The position numbers and the translations under genes are program-made. A stretch of 55,723 nt of DNA, from positions 1 to 55,723 of the forward strand of contig CAYFIY010000004.1 of the NCBI GenBank assembly GCA_964343275.1, given 5' to 3'. Under the pieces are notes generated by a model. It was not told the DNA's origin and did no database searches. It saw only the letters and a program-made list of their open reading frames with translations. Shown here one piece after another: positions 41,675-51,066 of this stretch. Within the stretch, counting starts at the first letter, position 1. Every line of letters begins with the position of its first letter. The DNA is from Hadarchaeum sp964343275 (GTDB lineage Archaea; Hadarchaeota; Hadarchaeia; Hadarchaeales; Hadarchaeaceae).

Positions 41675-42265
41675 ATGAAACGACAGAGAAAGAAGTATCT
41701 TAGGCCTTCTCACCCTTGGGTAAAGGAGCGCATGGATTCCGAGGGCGGCGTACTCAGACAATTTGGTCTCCAAAGAAAAGAGGAGATATGGCGGGCCGAA
41801 CCCCTTTTGCGAGATTTTAGGAAACAAGCCATAAATTTGTTGGCTGCATCAGGACAGCAAGCTGAGAAAGAGACAAAACAACTTCTAGCTAGGTTGCGAG
41901 GATTGGGTCTCGTTCTGGAAGAAAATACTCTAGACGATATTCTTGGGCTTTCTTTGAACAAACTACTTGACAGAAGGCTTCAAACCGTTGTTCAAAGAAA
42001 AGGGCTAGCCCGAACAATGCGGCAGGCTAGACAGCTTGTCGTTCATGGCCATATCGCGATATCAGGAAGGCGCATTGATGTACCCAGTTACTTGGTACCC
42101 CTAAGCGAAGAGTCTCAGATCTGCTACGCTGGTGACAAAAAATTCGAAGATATTCAACCTGAGGATACTCACGCCATCACGGAACTAAAAGAGGATCTAG
42201 ATACGAAGGCAGAACCCGTTCCTGTGGAAACCGATAAAGAAGTGCCTAAGGAGGGAGTGGAGTGA
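41675..42265 (+). CDS. rps4: Ribosomal protein S4 (uS4)
   Basis: Assembly initiator for the small subunit. KKYLRPSHPWVKERMDSEGG at the start; the S4 RNA-binding motif is LARTMRQARQLVVHGHIAIS followed by GRRIDVPSYLVP. An acidic tail ends the protein (196 residues), overlapping rps11 by four bases. The ATG at 41675 is preferred to the adjacent TTG. Confidence 0.97.
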   Translation: MKRQRKKYLRPSHPWVKERMDSEGGVLRQFGLQRKEEIWRAEPLLRDFRKQAINLLAASGQQAEKETKQLLARLRGLGLVLEENTLDDILGLSLNKLLDRRLQTVVQRKGLARTMRQARQLVVHGHIAISGRRIDVPSYLVPLSEESQICYAGDKKFEDIQPEDTHAITELKEDLDTKAEPVPVETDKEVPKEGVE

Positions 42266-42651
42266 CGGATGGAAAGTGGGGCATAGCTCATATCTATTCA
42301 TCTTTCAGTAACACCATGATTCACATTACTGACCTCACGGGAGCCGAGACAGTTTCGAGGTTTTCTGGTGGGATGATAGTAAAGGCTGATAGGGAGGAGT
42401 CTTCGCCTTACGCAGCAATGCAGGCAGCATCGAGGGCGGCAGTAGAGGCCATGGATAAAGGATTTAGCGGCGTGCATATTAAGGTACGTGCACCCGGTGG
42501 TAACGGATCTAAGAGTCCCGGGCCAGGCGCACAGGCGGCGATAAGAGCGCTCGCAAGGGCCGGTCTTAGGATCGGGCGAATAGAGGATGCGACGCCTGTT
42601 CCACATGATGGATGCCGAAAGAAAGGTGGCCGACGTGGCCGTCGTGTTTAA
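42262..42651 (+). CDS. rps11: Ribosomal protein S11 (uS11)
   Basis: Platform protein near the mRNA exit. GIAHIYSSFSNTMIHITDLT, VKVRAPGGNGSKSPGPGAQA-like core (here IKVRAPGGNGSKSPGPG) and the tail HDGCRKKGGRRGRRV identify it. 129 residues. GTG start in a four-base overlap with rps4. The usual downstream genes rpoD, rpl18e, rpl13 and rps9 are absent; a terminator and tRNA-Lys follow. Confidence 0.96.
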   Translation: MTDGKWGIAHIYSSFSNTMIHITDLTGAETVSRFSGGMIVKADREESSPYAAMQAASRAAVEAMDKGFSGVHIKVRAPGGNGSKSPGPGAQAAIRALARAGLRIGRIEDATPVPHDGCRKKGGRRGRRV

Positions 42652-42691
42652 TTAATTCAGGTCAATTAATTTTTTAGTTCTAATTTTTTTT
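42650..42691 (+). terminator. Terminator after rps11
   Basis: AATTAATT (42650-42657) and AATTAATT (42664-42671) form an eight-base-pair stem around CAGGTC, followed by TTTTT and then a run of eight T at 42684-42691. It closes the S13-S4-S11 unit. Confidence 0.6.
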
Positions 42692-42763
42692 ACATGTGCC
42701 TTGGGTTGTGAGTTAAAAATTGTCACTATGCCGAATAAAATCATGTAGTGAACATTATTCGAA

Positions 42764-42775
42764 AGCTTTAAAAGG
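42764..42775 (+). promoter_or_regulatory. TATA-like box upstream of tRNA-Lys and the RNA polymerase operon
   Basis: AGCTTTAAAAGG preceded by CGAAA resembles BRE plus TATA. It is about 60 bases before the tRNA; a second AT-rich match (42800-42813) is closer to the expected distance. An inverted repeat TCACTA...TAGTGA (42723-42751) lies just upstream. Confidence 0.35.
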
Positions 42776-42832
42776 CATTTGCGTCGACGTTAAATAGCGT
42801 AATGCATAATAAGAAATTCTGACCGCTTTCTG

Positions 42833-42907
42833 GGGCCCGTAGCGCAGTCTGGTTAGCGTACCGGCCTTTTAAGCCGGCAGCCGAGGGTTCAAATCCCTCC
42901 GGGCCCG
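42833..42907 (+). tRNA. tRNA-Lys (anticodon UUU)
   Basis: Acceptor GGGCCCG pairs with CGGGCCC at 42900-42906, discriminator G at 42907. The anticodon stem CCGGC/GCCGG holds loop CTTTTAA, anticodon TTT. The T-arm GAGGG-TTCAAAT-CCCTC is intact. CCA is not encoded (CCT follows), unlike the two serine tRNAs. rpoH begins 26 bases downstream. Confidence 0.97.
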
Positions 42908-42933
42908 CCTGCGAAACGGGTAGAGGAAAATAT

Positions 42934-43173
42934 ATGCCAGAACAAATGAAAGTTAGCCGGCACGTACTGGTGCCAAAACATGAAATACTTTCTAAGAATA
43001 AGGTAGATGAATTACTTAAAAAATATAAAATAACCGTCTACCAGCTCCCCTTGATAGAAAGCTCTGACCCAGCTGCCAAAGAGATAGGAGTAAAATCTGG
43101 CGACGTAGTGAAAATTACTAGGAATAGTCAGACCGCGGGAAAAGCGATCGTCTACAGGTACGCGGGGGAGTAG
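42934..43173 (+). CDS. rpoH: RNA polymerase subunit H (Rpb5)
   Basis: A 79-residue subunit equal to the C-terminal domain of eukaryotic Rpb5. HVLVPKHEILSKNKVDELLK and ESSDPAAKEIGVKSGDVVKI are diagnostic. First gene of the rpoH-rpoB-rpoA1-rpoA2 operon, just after tRNA-Lys. Confidence 0.97.
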   Translation: MPEQMKVSRHVLVPKHEILSKNKVDELLKKYKITVYQLPLIESSDPAAKEIGVKSGDVVKITRNSQTAGKAIVYRYAGE

Positions 43174-43181
43174 GTGAGCCG

Positions 43182-46100
43182 ATGCAAGATACTTGGCCAT
43201 TAGTGGAATCTTTTTTCAATGAGAAAGGCATGGTTAGACAGCACTTATATTCTTATAATAATTTTATCGATCGAGGGATTCAACATGTTATAGACGAGAT
43301 AGGCGGGATTGAACTCGACATTGAAGGAATAGATGTGAAGTTTGGCCGTCTTCTACTTGAGCCTTCTTCAATAAAGGAAACAGACGGATCTCGTCCCTCT
43401 GTATTTCCCAGCGAGACAAGGCTGCGGAACCTGAGCTACACTGCTCCGATTAAGCTAGAGATGAGTTTAGTGAAAAGTGGAAACGAACAACCTTCAGAGG
43501 ATGTTTACATTGGGGAACTTCCGGTAATGTTGAAATCGAAAATCTGTAAGCTATCTGAGCTAAATGAAAAACAACTCATAGACGGTGGTGAAGACCCCCT
43601 GGACCCTGGCGGTTACTTCATTGTCAATGGGTCGGAGCGCGTGATTGTCACCCAGGAGGATCTTGCCTCCAATGCGATATTGGTCGAGCGGGACGAACAC
43701 CTCAAAACAGATGTTGCAAAGGTATTCTCCACACATCGAGGTTTCAGATCCTTGGTGGTGGTCGAAAGAAAACGAGGCAGCTTGTTGCGAGTGGCTTTTC
43801 CAGCTGTTCCGGGTCAGGTGTCTCTTGTGGTAATCATGCGGGCCCTCGGGCTTGAGAGCGATAGAGAAATCGTGGGAGCCGTATCCGAGGATCCGGAAGT
43901 CATTAGGGAACTTTTTGAAAACTTACAAGAGGCAATTGACGTTAAGAATCGTGATGATGCTTTGGATATAATAGGAAAAAGGGTGGCCATAGGACAGACC
44001 CAGGATTATAGGCTGCAAAGGGCTCAGGAGGTTCTTGACAAATACCTCTTGCCCCACCTAGGATCTGGTCCAACCGATCGTATCGCCAAGGCCTATTATT
44101 TGGCTAGGATGTCTGAACAGGTTATTGAGCTGTCTCTTAAGCGCAGGGATGTAGATGATAAGGATCACTATGGAAATAAACGACTAAAGCTCGCCGGGGA
44201 TCTGCTCGAAAATGTGTTCAGGTTGGCGTTCCTTAACCTTACTAGGGATATAAAATACCAGCTTGAGCGAGCATTCGCAAGGGGGCGGGATCTAAATTTG
44301 AGGACAGCCGCGCGTGCAGATGTCCTGACAGAGAGGATAAGGCACGCTATAGCTACCGGTAATTGGCCGGGGGGAAGAACTGGCGTCAGTCAGCTACTTG
44401 ACAGGACTAACTACATAGCGGCCATATCCCACTTGAGAAGAGTTGTTTCTCCCTTGAGCAGGAGCCAACCCCACTTTGAAGCGCGAGATTTGCATCCTAC
44501 CCACTGGGGAAAAATATGTCCGTGCGAGACTCCGGAAGGTCCCAACTGTGGGTTAGTCAAGAACTTAGCCCTGATGGCTGAGATTTCTACTGGGATGGTA
44601 GATGATAAGGTGGAGCGCTTAATTTACAAACTGGGCGTAAGTAAAATAACTAGAGGTAGCGAGCGAAAGGGCAAATCGACTGTGTACTTTAACGGTCGAT
44701 TAGTTGGAATAACTGAAAGTGGAGAAAATTTGGCAGATGAACTCAGACGTAACCGACGTCGTGGGGATTTGGAAGATCAAGTCAACATTGTCTACAGAGA
44801 GGACACCGACGAGGTGAGGGTCAACTCAGACGCTGGCAGAGTTCGCAGACCCCTAATTGTGGTGGATCAAGGAAAATCCAGATTGACTCCGGAGATCATA
44901 AAAAAAGTTAGAGATGGGAAGTTGGTTTGGAGCGATTTGATTAAGTCTGGCATCGTAGAGTATCTCGATGCTGAGGAAGAGGAGAATACGATCATCGCAA
45001 TTGACTTGGAAAATATAACTCCAAGTCATACTCATCTTGAGTTAAGCCAAATATCAATGTTAGGGATAAGCGCCGCCTTGGTGCCGTATGCCGAGCATAA
45101 CCAATCGCCCCGCAACACCTATGGTGCGAACATGGCTAAGCAAGCTCTAGGACTTACGACCACGGCTATCCATAAAAGAGTGGATACAAGGGGGCATTTC
45201 TTACACTACCCCCATCTGCCGATCGTCATGACCAAGGTCATGGATATAGTTGGATTTGATAGGAGGCCAGCTGGACAAAACCTCGTGGTCGCAATAGCAT
45301 CTTATGGCGGTTACAACATGGAGGATGCGCTCATAATTAATAGTGCGGCGATCGATCGCGGGTTTGGGCGCACCACCTTTTATAGGATATATGAGGGGGA
45401 AGAGGGGCGCTATCCAGGTGGCCAGGAGGATAAATTCGAAATTCCGAGCGAAGAAATCAGAGGGTATGCAGATGCAAGCCTCTATCGAAACTTGGGCGAG
45501 GAAGGAATAACTGAGGTTGAGTCAGGGATAAAGGGAGAGGATATACTCATAGGACGCACCAGTCCACCCAGGTTTTTGGAGGAGATAGACGAGTTCGGGT
45601 TGGCCGTAGAGCATGGGCGTCGCGAAAGTTCTGTTAGAGTTAGACCTAGTGAACAAGGTGTAATAGATATGGTTCTTGTCTCAACGACTTCTGAGGGCAG
45701 TAAGTTTGCAAAAGTTCGGGCCAGGGATCTCAGAATCCCAGAAATAGGCGACAAGTTGGCGTCTAGACACGGACAAAAAGGAGTAATCGGTGTCATGATG
45801 AACAGTTCTGATATGCCGTTCACCGAGGAAGGTATCACTCCAGATGTCATTATTAACCCGCACGCGATCCCGTCTCGCATGTCCGTTGGGCAGCTACTTG
45901 AGATGATAGCGGGCAAGGTCGCAGCATCAATTGGGGCAAGGGTGGATGGCACGGCTTTTTCTGGGGAGCCGGAAAAAGAGATTCGCAAGAAGCTGAAGTC
46001 TCATGGATTCAAACATTCAGGGAAGGAGGTACTTTATAATGGGATAACTGGCGAGGCTATACCCGTCGATATTTTCATGGGAGTTTGTTATTACCAGAAA

Positions 46101-46484
46101 CTACATCACATGGTAGCCGACAAGATTCATGCTCGGTCAAGGGGGCCAGTACAAGTACTCACCCACCAGCCAACCGAAGGAAGGGCGCGCGAGGGTGGTT
46201 TGCGTTTTGGTGAGATGGAACGCGATTGCTTAATCGGCCATGGCGCGGCGATGTTACTCAATGAACGTCTTTTGGACGCTTCCGACAAGTACACTGGACT
46301 GGTATGTGGTAAGTGTGGTTACTTTGCACTCTATGATAGACGCTCTGATCGGTCTTATTGCCCGCATTGCGATGATGATTCCGAGATATATGGAGTTCAG
46401 ACGTCTTACGCTTTCAAACTTCTAATGGACGAACTCAAATCTTTGGGCATGTCTCCTAGAGTACGGTTGAAGGATAAGGCCTAG
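43182..46484 (+). CDS. rpoB: RNA polymerase subunit B (unsplit Rpb2)
   Basis: Second-largest RNA polymerase subunit in one 1100-residue chain. Motifs: GGYFIVNGSERVIVTQEDLA near residue 140, SQPHFEARDLHPTHWGKICP with CETPEGPNCGLVKNLALM, YGGYNMEDALIINSAAIDRG, GDKLASRHGQKGVIG, and a C-terminal zinc ribbon CGKCGYFALYDRRSDRSYC. There is no split into B' and B'' as in methanogens and halophiles. ATG at 43182 follows TAGGTGAG. Confidence 0.98.
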   Translation: MQDTWPLVESFFNEKGMVRQHLYSYNNFIDRGIQHVIDEIGGIELDIEGIDVKFGRLLLEPSSIKETDGSRPSVFPSETRLRNLSYTAPIKLEMSLVKSGNEQPSEDVYIGELPVMLKSKICKLSELNEKQLIDGGEDPLDPGGYFIVNGSERVIVTQEDLASNAILVERDEHLKTDVAKVFSTHRGFRSLVVVERKRGSLLRVAFPAVPGQVSLVVIMRALGLESDREIVGAVSEDPEVIRELFENLQEAIDVKNRDDALDIIGKRVAIGQTQDYRLQRAQEVLDKYLLPHLGSGPTDRIAKAYYLARMSEQVIELSLKRRDVDDKDHYGNKRLKLAGDLLENVFRLAFLNLTRDIKYQLERAFARGRDLNLRTAARADVLTERIRHAIATGNWPGGRTGVSQLLDRTNYIAAISHLRRVVSPLSRSQPHFEARDLHPTHWGKICPCETPEGPNCGLVKNLALMAEISTGMVDDKVERLIYKLGVSKITRGSERKGKSTVYFNGRLVGITESGENLADELRRNRRRGDLEDQVNIVYREDTDEVRVNSDAGRVRRPLIVVDQGKSRLTPEIIKKVRDGKLVWSDLIKSGIVEYLDAEEEENTIIAIDLENITPSHTHLELSQISMLGISAALVPYAEHNQSPRNTYGANMAKQALGLTTTAIHKRVDTRGHFLHYPHLPIVMTKVMDIVGFDRRPAGQNLVVAIASYGGYNMEDALIINSAAIDRGFGRTTFYRIYEGEEGRYPGGQEDKFEIPSEEIRGYADASLYRNLGEEGITEVESGIKGEDILIGRTSPPRFLEEIDEFGLAVEHGRRESSVRVRPSEQGVIDMVLVSTTSEGSKFAKVRARDLRIPEIGDKLASRHGQKGVIGVMMNSSDMPFTEEGITPDVIINPHAIPSRMSVGQLLEMIAGKVAASIGARVDGTAFSGEPEKEIRKKLKSHGFKHSGKEVLYNGITGEAIPVDIFMGVCYYQKLHHMVADKIHARSRGPVQVLTHQPTEGRAREGGLRFGEMERDCLIGHGAAMLLNERLLDASDKYTGLVCGKCGYFALYDRRSDRSYCPHCDDDSEIYGVQTSYAFKLLMDELKSLGMSPRVRLKDKA

Positions 46485-46493
46485 GTGATAAAG

Positions 46494-49124
46494 ATGATGA
46501 GAGTACCCAAACTGATTGACGGGATTGACTTTGGACTGATGTCTCCAGATGAAATCCGTAGGATATCGGTGACCAAAATAGTTGCCGCCGATACCTATGA
46601 CGATGACGGTTATCCGATAGATAGGGGTCTGATGGACTCAAGGCTTGGGGTAGTTGATCCTGGATTGAGATGCAGAACCTGCGCAGGTAGATCCGGCGCG
46701 TGCCCCGGACATTTCGGGCACGTGGAACTATCGAGGCCGGTGATACACGTGGGCTATGTTGACAATATCTACGATTGCCTACGAGCAATATGTAAAAATA
46801 AGGATTGTGGCAGGATCCATTTGTCGGAACAGAAAATAGAGAACTTCCGAAATATGATGGAGGAGTCGAAGAAAAGCGGAGGAAAGTGGTGGGAAATATC
46901 AAATCAAGTCATAAAGAGCGCCAACGCGGTGGAGAAATGCCCTCATTGTAGAGAAAAAAAGATTAAGACTAAGTTTGAGAAGCCTACCACATTTGTAGAA
47001 GGCAAGAACCGCCTAACTCCTAGCGATGTGCGCGAAAGGCTTGAGAGGATTAAAGACGACGATGCTTTCCTCATCGGAATAGATCCTAAGACTGCCAGAC
47101 CAGAATGGATGGTATTTACTGTATTACCTACTCCGCCAGTAACGGTGAGACCCAGCATAACTCTAGAATCCGGGGTACGTTCCGAGGATGATCTCACGCA
47201 TAAATTAGTCGATATTATCCGTATTAACCAACGATTGTCCGAAAACATAGAGGCCGGCGCTCCTCATTTAATTGTGGAAGATTTATGGGAATTACTCCAG
47301 TATCATGTCACTACATATTTTGACAATTCTGTTTCAGGCATCCCACCAGCAAGACACAGGTCGGGTAGGGTCCTGCGCACATTATCACAACGCCTGAGGG
47401 GTAAAGAAGGAAGATTCCGGGGTAACCTCTCCGGCAAGCGCGTGGATTTTTCAGCTAGAACCGTTGTTTCTCCTGATCCGCGAATAAGCATAAACGAGAT
47501 AGGGGTCCCAGCGTATATCGCTAAGATCTTGACAATACCCATTCGTGTTACTGAACATAATACTGAAGAATTGCGCAACATTGTTAGGAGGGGAACAGAT
47601 ATTTTCCCAGGTGCCAACAGTGTGATAAGTCCTGAGGGAAAAAGATTCGATCTTAGGTATGCGGATCGAGAAGAAATAGCAAATAATCTCGTTCCTGGTT
47701 TCTTGGTGGAGCGCCACCTCAAGGATCACGATATCGTCTTATTTAATCGTCAACCGTCCCTACATCGAATGTCAATAATGGCTCACGAGGTTAAGCTTCT
47801 ACCGGGCCGCTCCTTCAGGCTGAATCTCAGTGTTTGCCCGCCGTATAACGCTGACTTCGATGGGGACGAAATGAACGTGCACGCTCCCCAATCTGCGGAA
47901 GCCCGAGCCGAGGCTCGCATTCTGATGAGGGTTCAGGAACAAATACTATCTCCTAGGTTCGGTGGTCCTATCATAGGAGGCATTCAGGACCACATAACTG
48001 GGGCATATCTCTTAACCCAAAGGGGTAGATTATTGACCCGTGATCGTGTTCAACAACTTCTGTCGTATGCCGGAATTTTATCCGACATTCCCAAACCAGC
48101 AACAACAGAGAAGGGGATAGAATATTGGACTGGGAAACAAATTTTCAGCTTGCTGTTGCCTAAAGACCTCCACATGACGTTCAAGGCAAAAATTTGCGAG
48201 AATTGCACCCATTGTAAGAAGGAGGAATGTGAAATAGATGCGTATGTTACCATAAGGGATGGTCAGTTAAAATCAGGAGTGATAGACGCAAACAGTTATA
48301 AGGCCCTTGACAAATGCGAGATTTTAGATCGGATAGTGAAAGATTACGATACAAATATTGCCCGCGAGTTTTTGGATAATGTCACTAAACTATCCATAGC
48401 CTCTTCGGCGATGTTTGGATTTACTACCGGCATCGATGACGAGGATATACCTCCTGAGGCTCAAGAGAGAATATCTGAAGGGATAGATGGAGCTAAGAAG
48501 AAGGTGGATAAACTCATAGAAGTTTATAACTCCGGCGAGCTTGAACCGCTTCCCGGACGGTCCTCACTAGATACCTTGGAAATGAGGATAATGGAACTTT
48601 TGGCGGAGACCCGGGATAATGCAGGCATGATAGCTGAGGAATATCTTGGGTTGAACAATCACGCGGTAATAATGGCTAGGACTGGAGCTAGAGGTAGCAT
48701 GCTCAACCTTACCCAGATGGCTGCATGCGTCGGACAACAGTCGGTGCGCGGGGAACGTTTAAGTCGCGGATATAGGGGTCGCACTTTGACGCATTTCAAA
48801 CATGGTGAGTTGGGAGCTGATGCTCGCGGATTTATAAGCTCCAACTATAAAAGTGGTCTTTCGCCTCTAGAGTTCTTCTTCCACGCAATGGGGGGTAGGG
48901 AGGGTCTGGTTGATACAGCCGTTAGAACTGCTCAGAGCGGATATATGCAACGGCGTCTGATAAACGCCCTTCAAGATCTTCGCGTAGAATACGATGGAAC
49001 AGTTCGAGATGATAGGGGTGTAATAGTACAGTTCACCTACGGGGAGGATGGTATAGACCCGGCGCGCAGCGACAGGGGAAAGGCGGTTCACATCGACAAG
49101 ACCATAAATAAAGTGTTGGGGTGA
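46494..49124 (+). CDS. rpoA1: RNA polymerase subunit A' (N-terminal part of Rpb1)
   Basis: Largest subunit, first part. Zinc-binding CRTCAGRSGACPGHFGHVEL near residue 60, CPHCREKK, and the catalytic YNADFDGDEMNVH that holds the active-site Mg2+ are present, along with the bridge-helix region near the end. About 876 residues. The ATG at 46494 is chosen because AGGTGAT lies upstream; a GTG at 46485 is alternative. Overlaps rpoA2 by four bases. Confidence 0.98.
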   Translation: MMRVPKLIDGIDFGLMSPDEIRRISVTKIVAADTYDDDGYPIDRGLMDSRLGVVDPGLRCRTCAGRSGACPGHFGHVELSRPVIHVGYVDNIYDCLRAICKNKDCGRIHLSEQKIENFRNMMEESKKSGGKWWEISNQVIKSANAVEKCPHCREKKIKTKFEKPTTFVEGKNRLTPSDVRERLERIKDDDAFLIGIDPKTARPEWMVFTVLPTPPVTVRPSITLESGVRSEDDLTHKLVDIIRINQRLSENIEAGAPHLIVEDLWELLQYHVTTYFDNSVSGIPPARHRSGRVLRTLSQRLRGKEGRFRGNLSGKRVDFSARTVVSPDPRISINEIGVPAYIAKILTIPIRVTEHNTEELRNIVRRGTDIFPGANSVISPEGKRFDLRYADREEIANNLVPGFLVERHLKDHDIVLFNRQPSLHRMSIMAHEVKLLPGRSFRLNLSVCPPYNADFDGDEMNVHAPQSAEARAEARILMRVQEQILSPRFGGPIIGGIQDHITGAYLLTQRGRLLTRDRVQQLLSYAGILSDIPKPATTEKGIEYWTGKQIFSLLLPKDLHMTFKAKICENCTHCKKEECEIDAYVTIRDGQLKSGVIDANSYKALDKCEILDRIVKDYDTNIAREFLDNVTKLSIASSAMFGFTTGIDDEDIPPEAQERISEGIDGAKKKVDKLIEVYNSGELEPLPGRSSLDTLEMRIMELLAETRDNAGMIAEEYLGLNNHAVIMARTGARGSMLNLTQMAACVGQQSVRGERLSRGYRGRTLTHFKHGELGADARGFISSNYKSGLSPLEFFFHAMGGREGLVDTAVRTAQSGYMQRRLINALQDLRVEYDGTVRDDRGVIVQFTYGEDGIDPARSDRGKAVHIDKTINKVLG

Positions 49125-50311
49125 GTATGTTGGGTGGAGTTTCGTCGGACACCATTAAGGATGAAGTTGCCAAACTTGAGGGGGAGATCCCAAAATTGAT
49201 TGTACAAGAGCTACAGATCAGTCTGCTTAGAGTAAGTAAGGAAAGAGCTATAACAAGGGAGCACCTGAAGGGAATAATAGATAGTGTCAGACAATCCTTC
49301 TTTAAATCGATAGTTGAACCAGGGGAAGCAGTGGGAACGGTAGCCGCTCAATCTATAGGAGAGCCTGGTACGCAGATGACGCTCAGGACTTTTCACTACG
49401 CTGGGGTTGCGGAGCTTAATGTCACTCTTGGACTACCTCGCCTAATTGAGATAATTGACGCTAGAAAAACGCCTTCCGCTGCTCTCATGTCGATTTATCT
49501 TAAAAAGCCATATGCCAGTAGTCTGGAAAAGGCTCGGTCGTTTGCGCAAAAAATAGAACTCACTACAATAGAGGATATCGCACTTCAAACAGAGGTGGAC
49601 TTGATCAGCACCGTATTTTTAATTACCATGGATCGTTCTAGAATGAAGCGAAGGGAACTGAAGCCGATAGATGTGGCCGATACCATCAAGACGATACCTA
49701 AAGTTGAGGTTGATATTGATGGATACAAGTTGAGTTTGAAACCAACGACCGGCTCACTTTCGGAGCTGCGAAGGATCGTGTCCAAGGTCAGGGATCTTCC
49801 GCTGCGCGGATTAAAGGGGGTTACCAGGGTGGTCGTCAAGATGGAGGATAATGAGTACGTAGTCTACACAGAAGGCTCGAATTTGGCTGGAATAATGGAA
49901 ATGTCCGAGGTTGATACAAGTAGAACTTCCACGAACAATATCCATGAAATCGAAAGCGTGCTGGGAATAGAGGCAGCCAGAAGATCCATAATGAATGAGG
50001 CCATCAAAACACTCGACGAACAGGGGTTGGACGTGGATATAAGACACATAATGCTTGTGGCCGACATGATGACTGCGTCAGGAACTGTGTGTCAGGTGGG
50101 GCGCCACGGTGTGAGTGGTGATAAATCAAGTGTCCTCGCTCGGGCATCGTTCGAGATAACCACAAAACACCTATTTGATGCTTGCATGCATGGTGAAAGC
50201 GATAAGTTAGATGGTATAATCGAAAATGTTATTGCTGGTCAGCCAATACCTGTTGGGACAGGTTCAGTGGACCTAGTGATGCGGAGGGAAGGAGAAGGTG
50301 GAGGTAAGTAG
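49121..50311 (+). CDS. rpoA2: RNA polymerase subunit A'' (C-terminal part of Rpb1)
   Basis: Second part of the largest subunit, 396 residues. The trigger-loop region VEPGEAVGTVAAQSIGEPGTQMT is followed by LRTFHYAGVAELNVTLGLPR, and FEITTKHLFDACMHGESDKL lies near the end. GTG start in the overlap with rpoA1 (ATG two codons downstream is possible). The last 14 bases overlap rpl30e. Confidence 0.98.
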   Translation: MSMLGGVSSDTIKDEVAKLEGEIPKLIVQELQISLLRVSKERAITREHLKGIIDSVRQSFFKSIVEPGEAVGTVAAQSIGEPGTQMTLRTFHYAGVAELNVTLGLPRLIEIIDARKTPSAALMSIYLKKPYASSLEKARSFAQKIELTTIEDIALQTEVDLISTVFLITMDRSRMKRRELKPIDVADTIKTIPKVEVDIDGYKLSLKPTTGSLSELRRIVSKVRDLPLRGLKGVTRVVVKMEDNEYVVYTEGSNLAGIMEMSEVDTSRTSTNNIHEIESVLGIEAARRSIMNEAIKTLDEQGLDVDIRHIMLVADMMTASGTVCQVGRHGVSGDKSSVLARASFEITTKHLFDACMHGESDKLDGIIENVIAGQPIPVGTGSVDLVMRREGEGGGK

Positions 50312-50600
50312 AAAAATAGCGCAAGCCGTGGCCACCGGAAAAGTAATAATTGGCACGAAAAGGTCGATCAAAGCTATCAAGCGCGGGCAAGTTAAGCTTG
50401 TTATTTCGGCGTCCAATTGTCCACGCGGCGTGCTAGCAGACGTGACTCATTACTCAAAGCTAGCTGATATCCCGTTTCATTTCTTTGAAGGAGACAGCTT
50501 AACACTGGGTCTAGCTTGCGGCAAACCATTTTCCATTAACATGTTGGCGGTAATGGATCCGGGCGACTCTAACATCTTAGGCATCGAGGGTCGAAGATGA
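50298..50600 (+). CDS. rpl30e: Ribosomal protein L30e (eL30)
   Basis: L7Ae-family RNA-binding protein of the large subunit. TGKVIIGTKRSIKAIKRGQV and VISASNCPRGVLADVTHYSK identify it. 100 residues. GTG start inside the end of rpoA2, the standard archaeal order rpoA2-rpl30e-nusA. Confidence 0.96.
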   Translation: MEVSRKIAQAVATGKVIIGTKRSIKAIKRGQVKLVISASNCPRGVLADVTHYSKLADIPFHFFEGDSLTLGLACGKPFSINMLAVMDPGDSNILGIEGRR

Positions 50601-51025
50601 CCATAAAATTTACAGCAGACGACATGCGTTATATAGCAATTTTTGAGGGTCTCACCGGCGCATCAGTGAAAGATTGCATTATCAGCGATGATGGCGGGAC
50701 CGTCACCCTTGTCGTTAATAAAGGCAATTTTGGGATAGCTATCGGACACGAGGGCGTCAAGGTTAAGAAAGCAATAAAGGTGATAGGGAAGGGTATCGAG
50801 ATTGTAGAATACTCCGAAGATCCGGTGGAGTTTTTGAAGAACGCATTTTTTCCTGCAGAGGTTATCGCGGTAAAAATAATCGAAAAAGATGGCAAAAAGG
50901 TGGCTGCGGTTAAAATAGATCCACATGACAAAGGCATAGCGGTGGGAAGACGTGGCAAAAAAGTCCAGGGAGCTAAAAAACTATTGAATCGGCATCACGA
51001 TATCCAAAATATCGTTCTTACGTGA
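50597..51025 (+). CDS. nusA: NusA-like KH protein
   Basis: Archaeal NusA with two KH domains and no N-terminal domain: GNFGIAIGHEGVKVKKAIKV and DPHDKGIAVGRRGKKVQGAK contain the GxxG loops. 142 residues. Probably binds RNA during transcription or termination. Overlaps rpl30e by four bases. Confidence 0.95.
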   Translation: MTIKFTADDMRYIAIFEGLTGASVKDCIISDDGGTVTLVVNKGNFGIAIGHEGVKVKKAIKVIGKGIEIVEYSEDPVEFLKNAFFPAEVIAVKIIEKDGKKVAAVKIDPHDKGIAVGRRGKKVQGAKKLLNRHHDIQNIVLT

Positions 51026-51066
51026 TTTATAAAACCAGAGCCGGATATTGATAATAAGTGATATAA

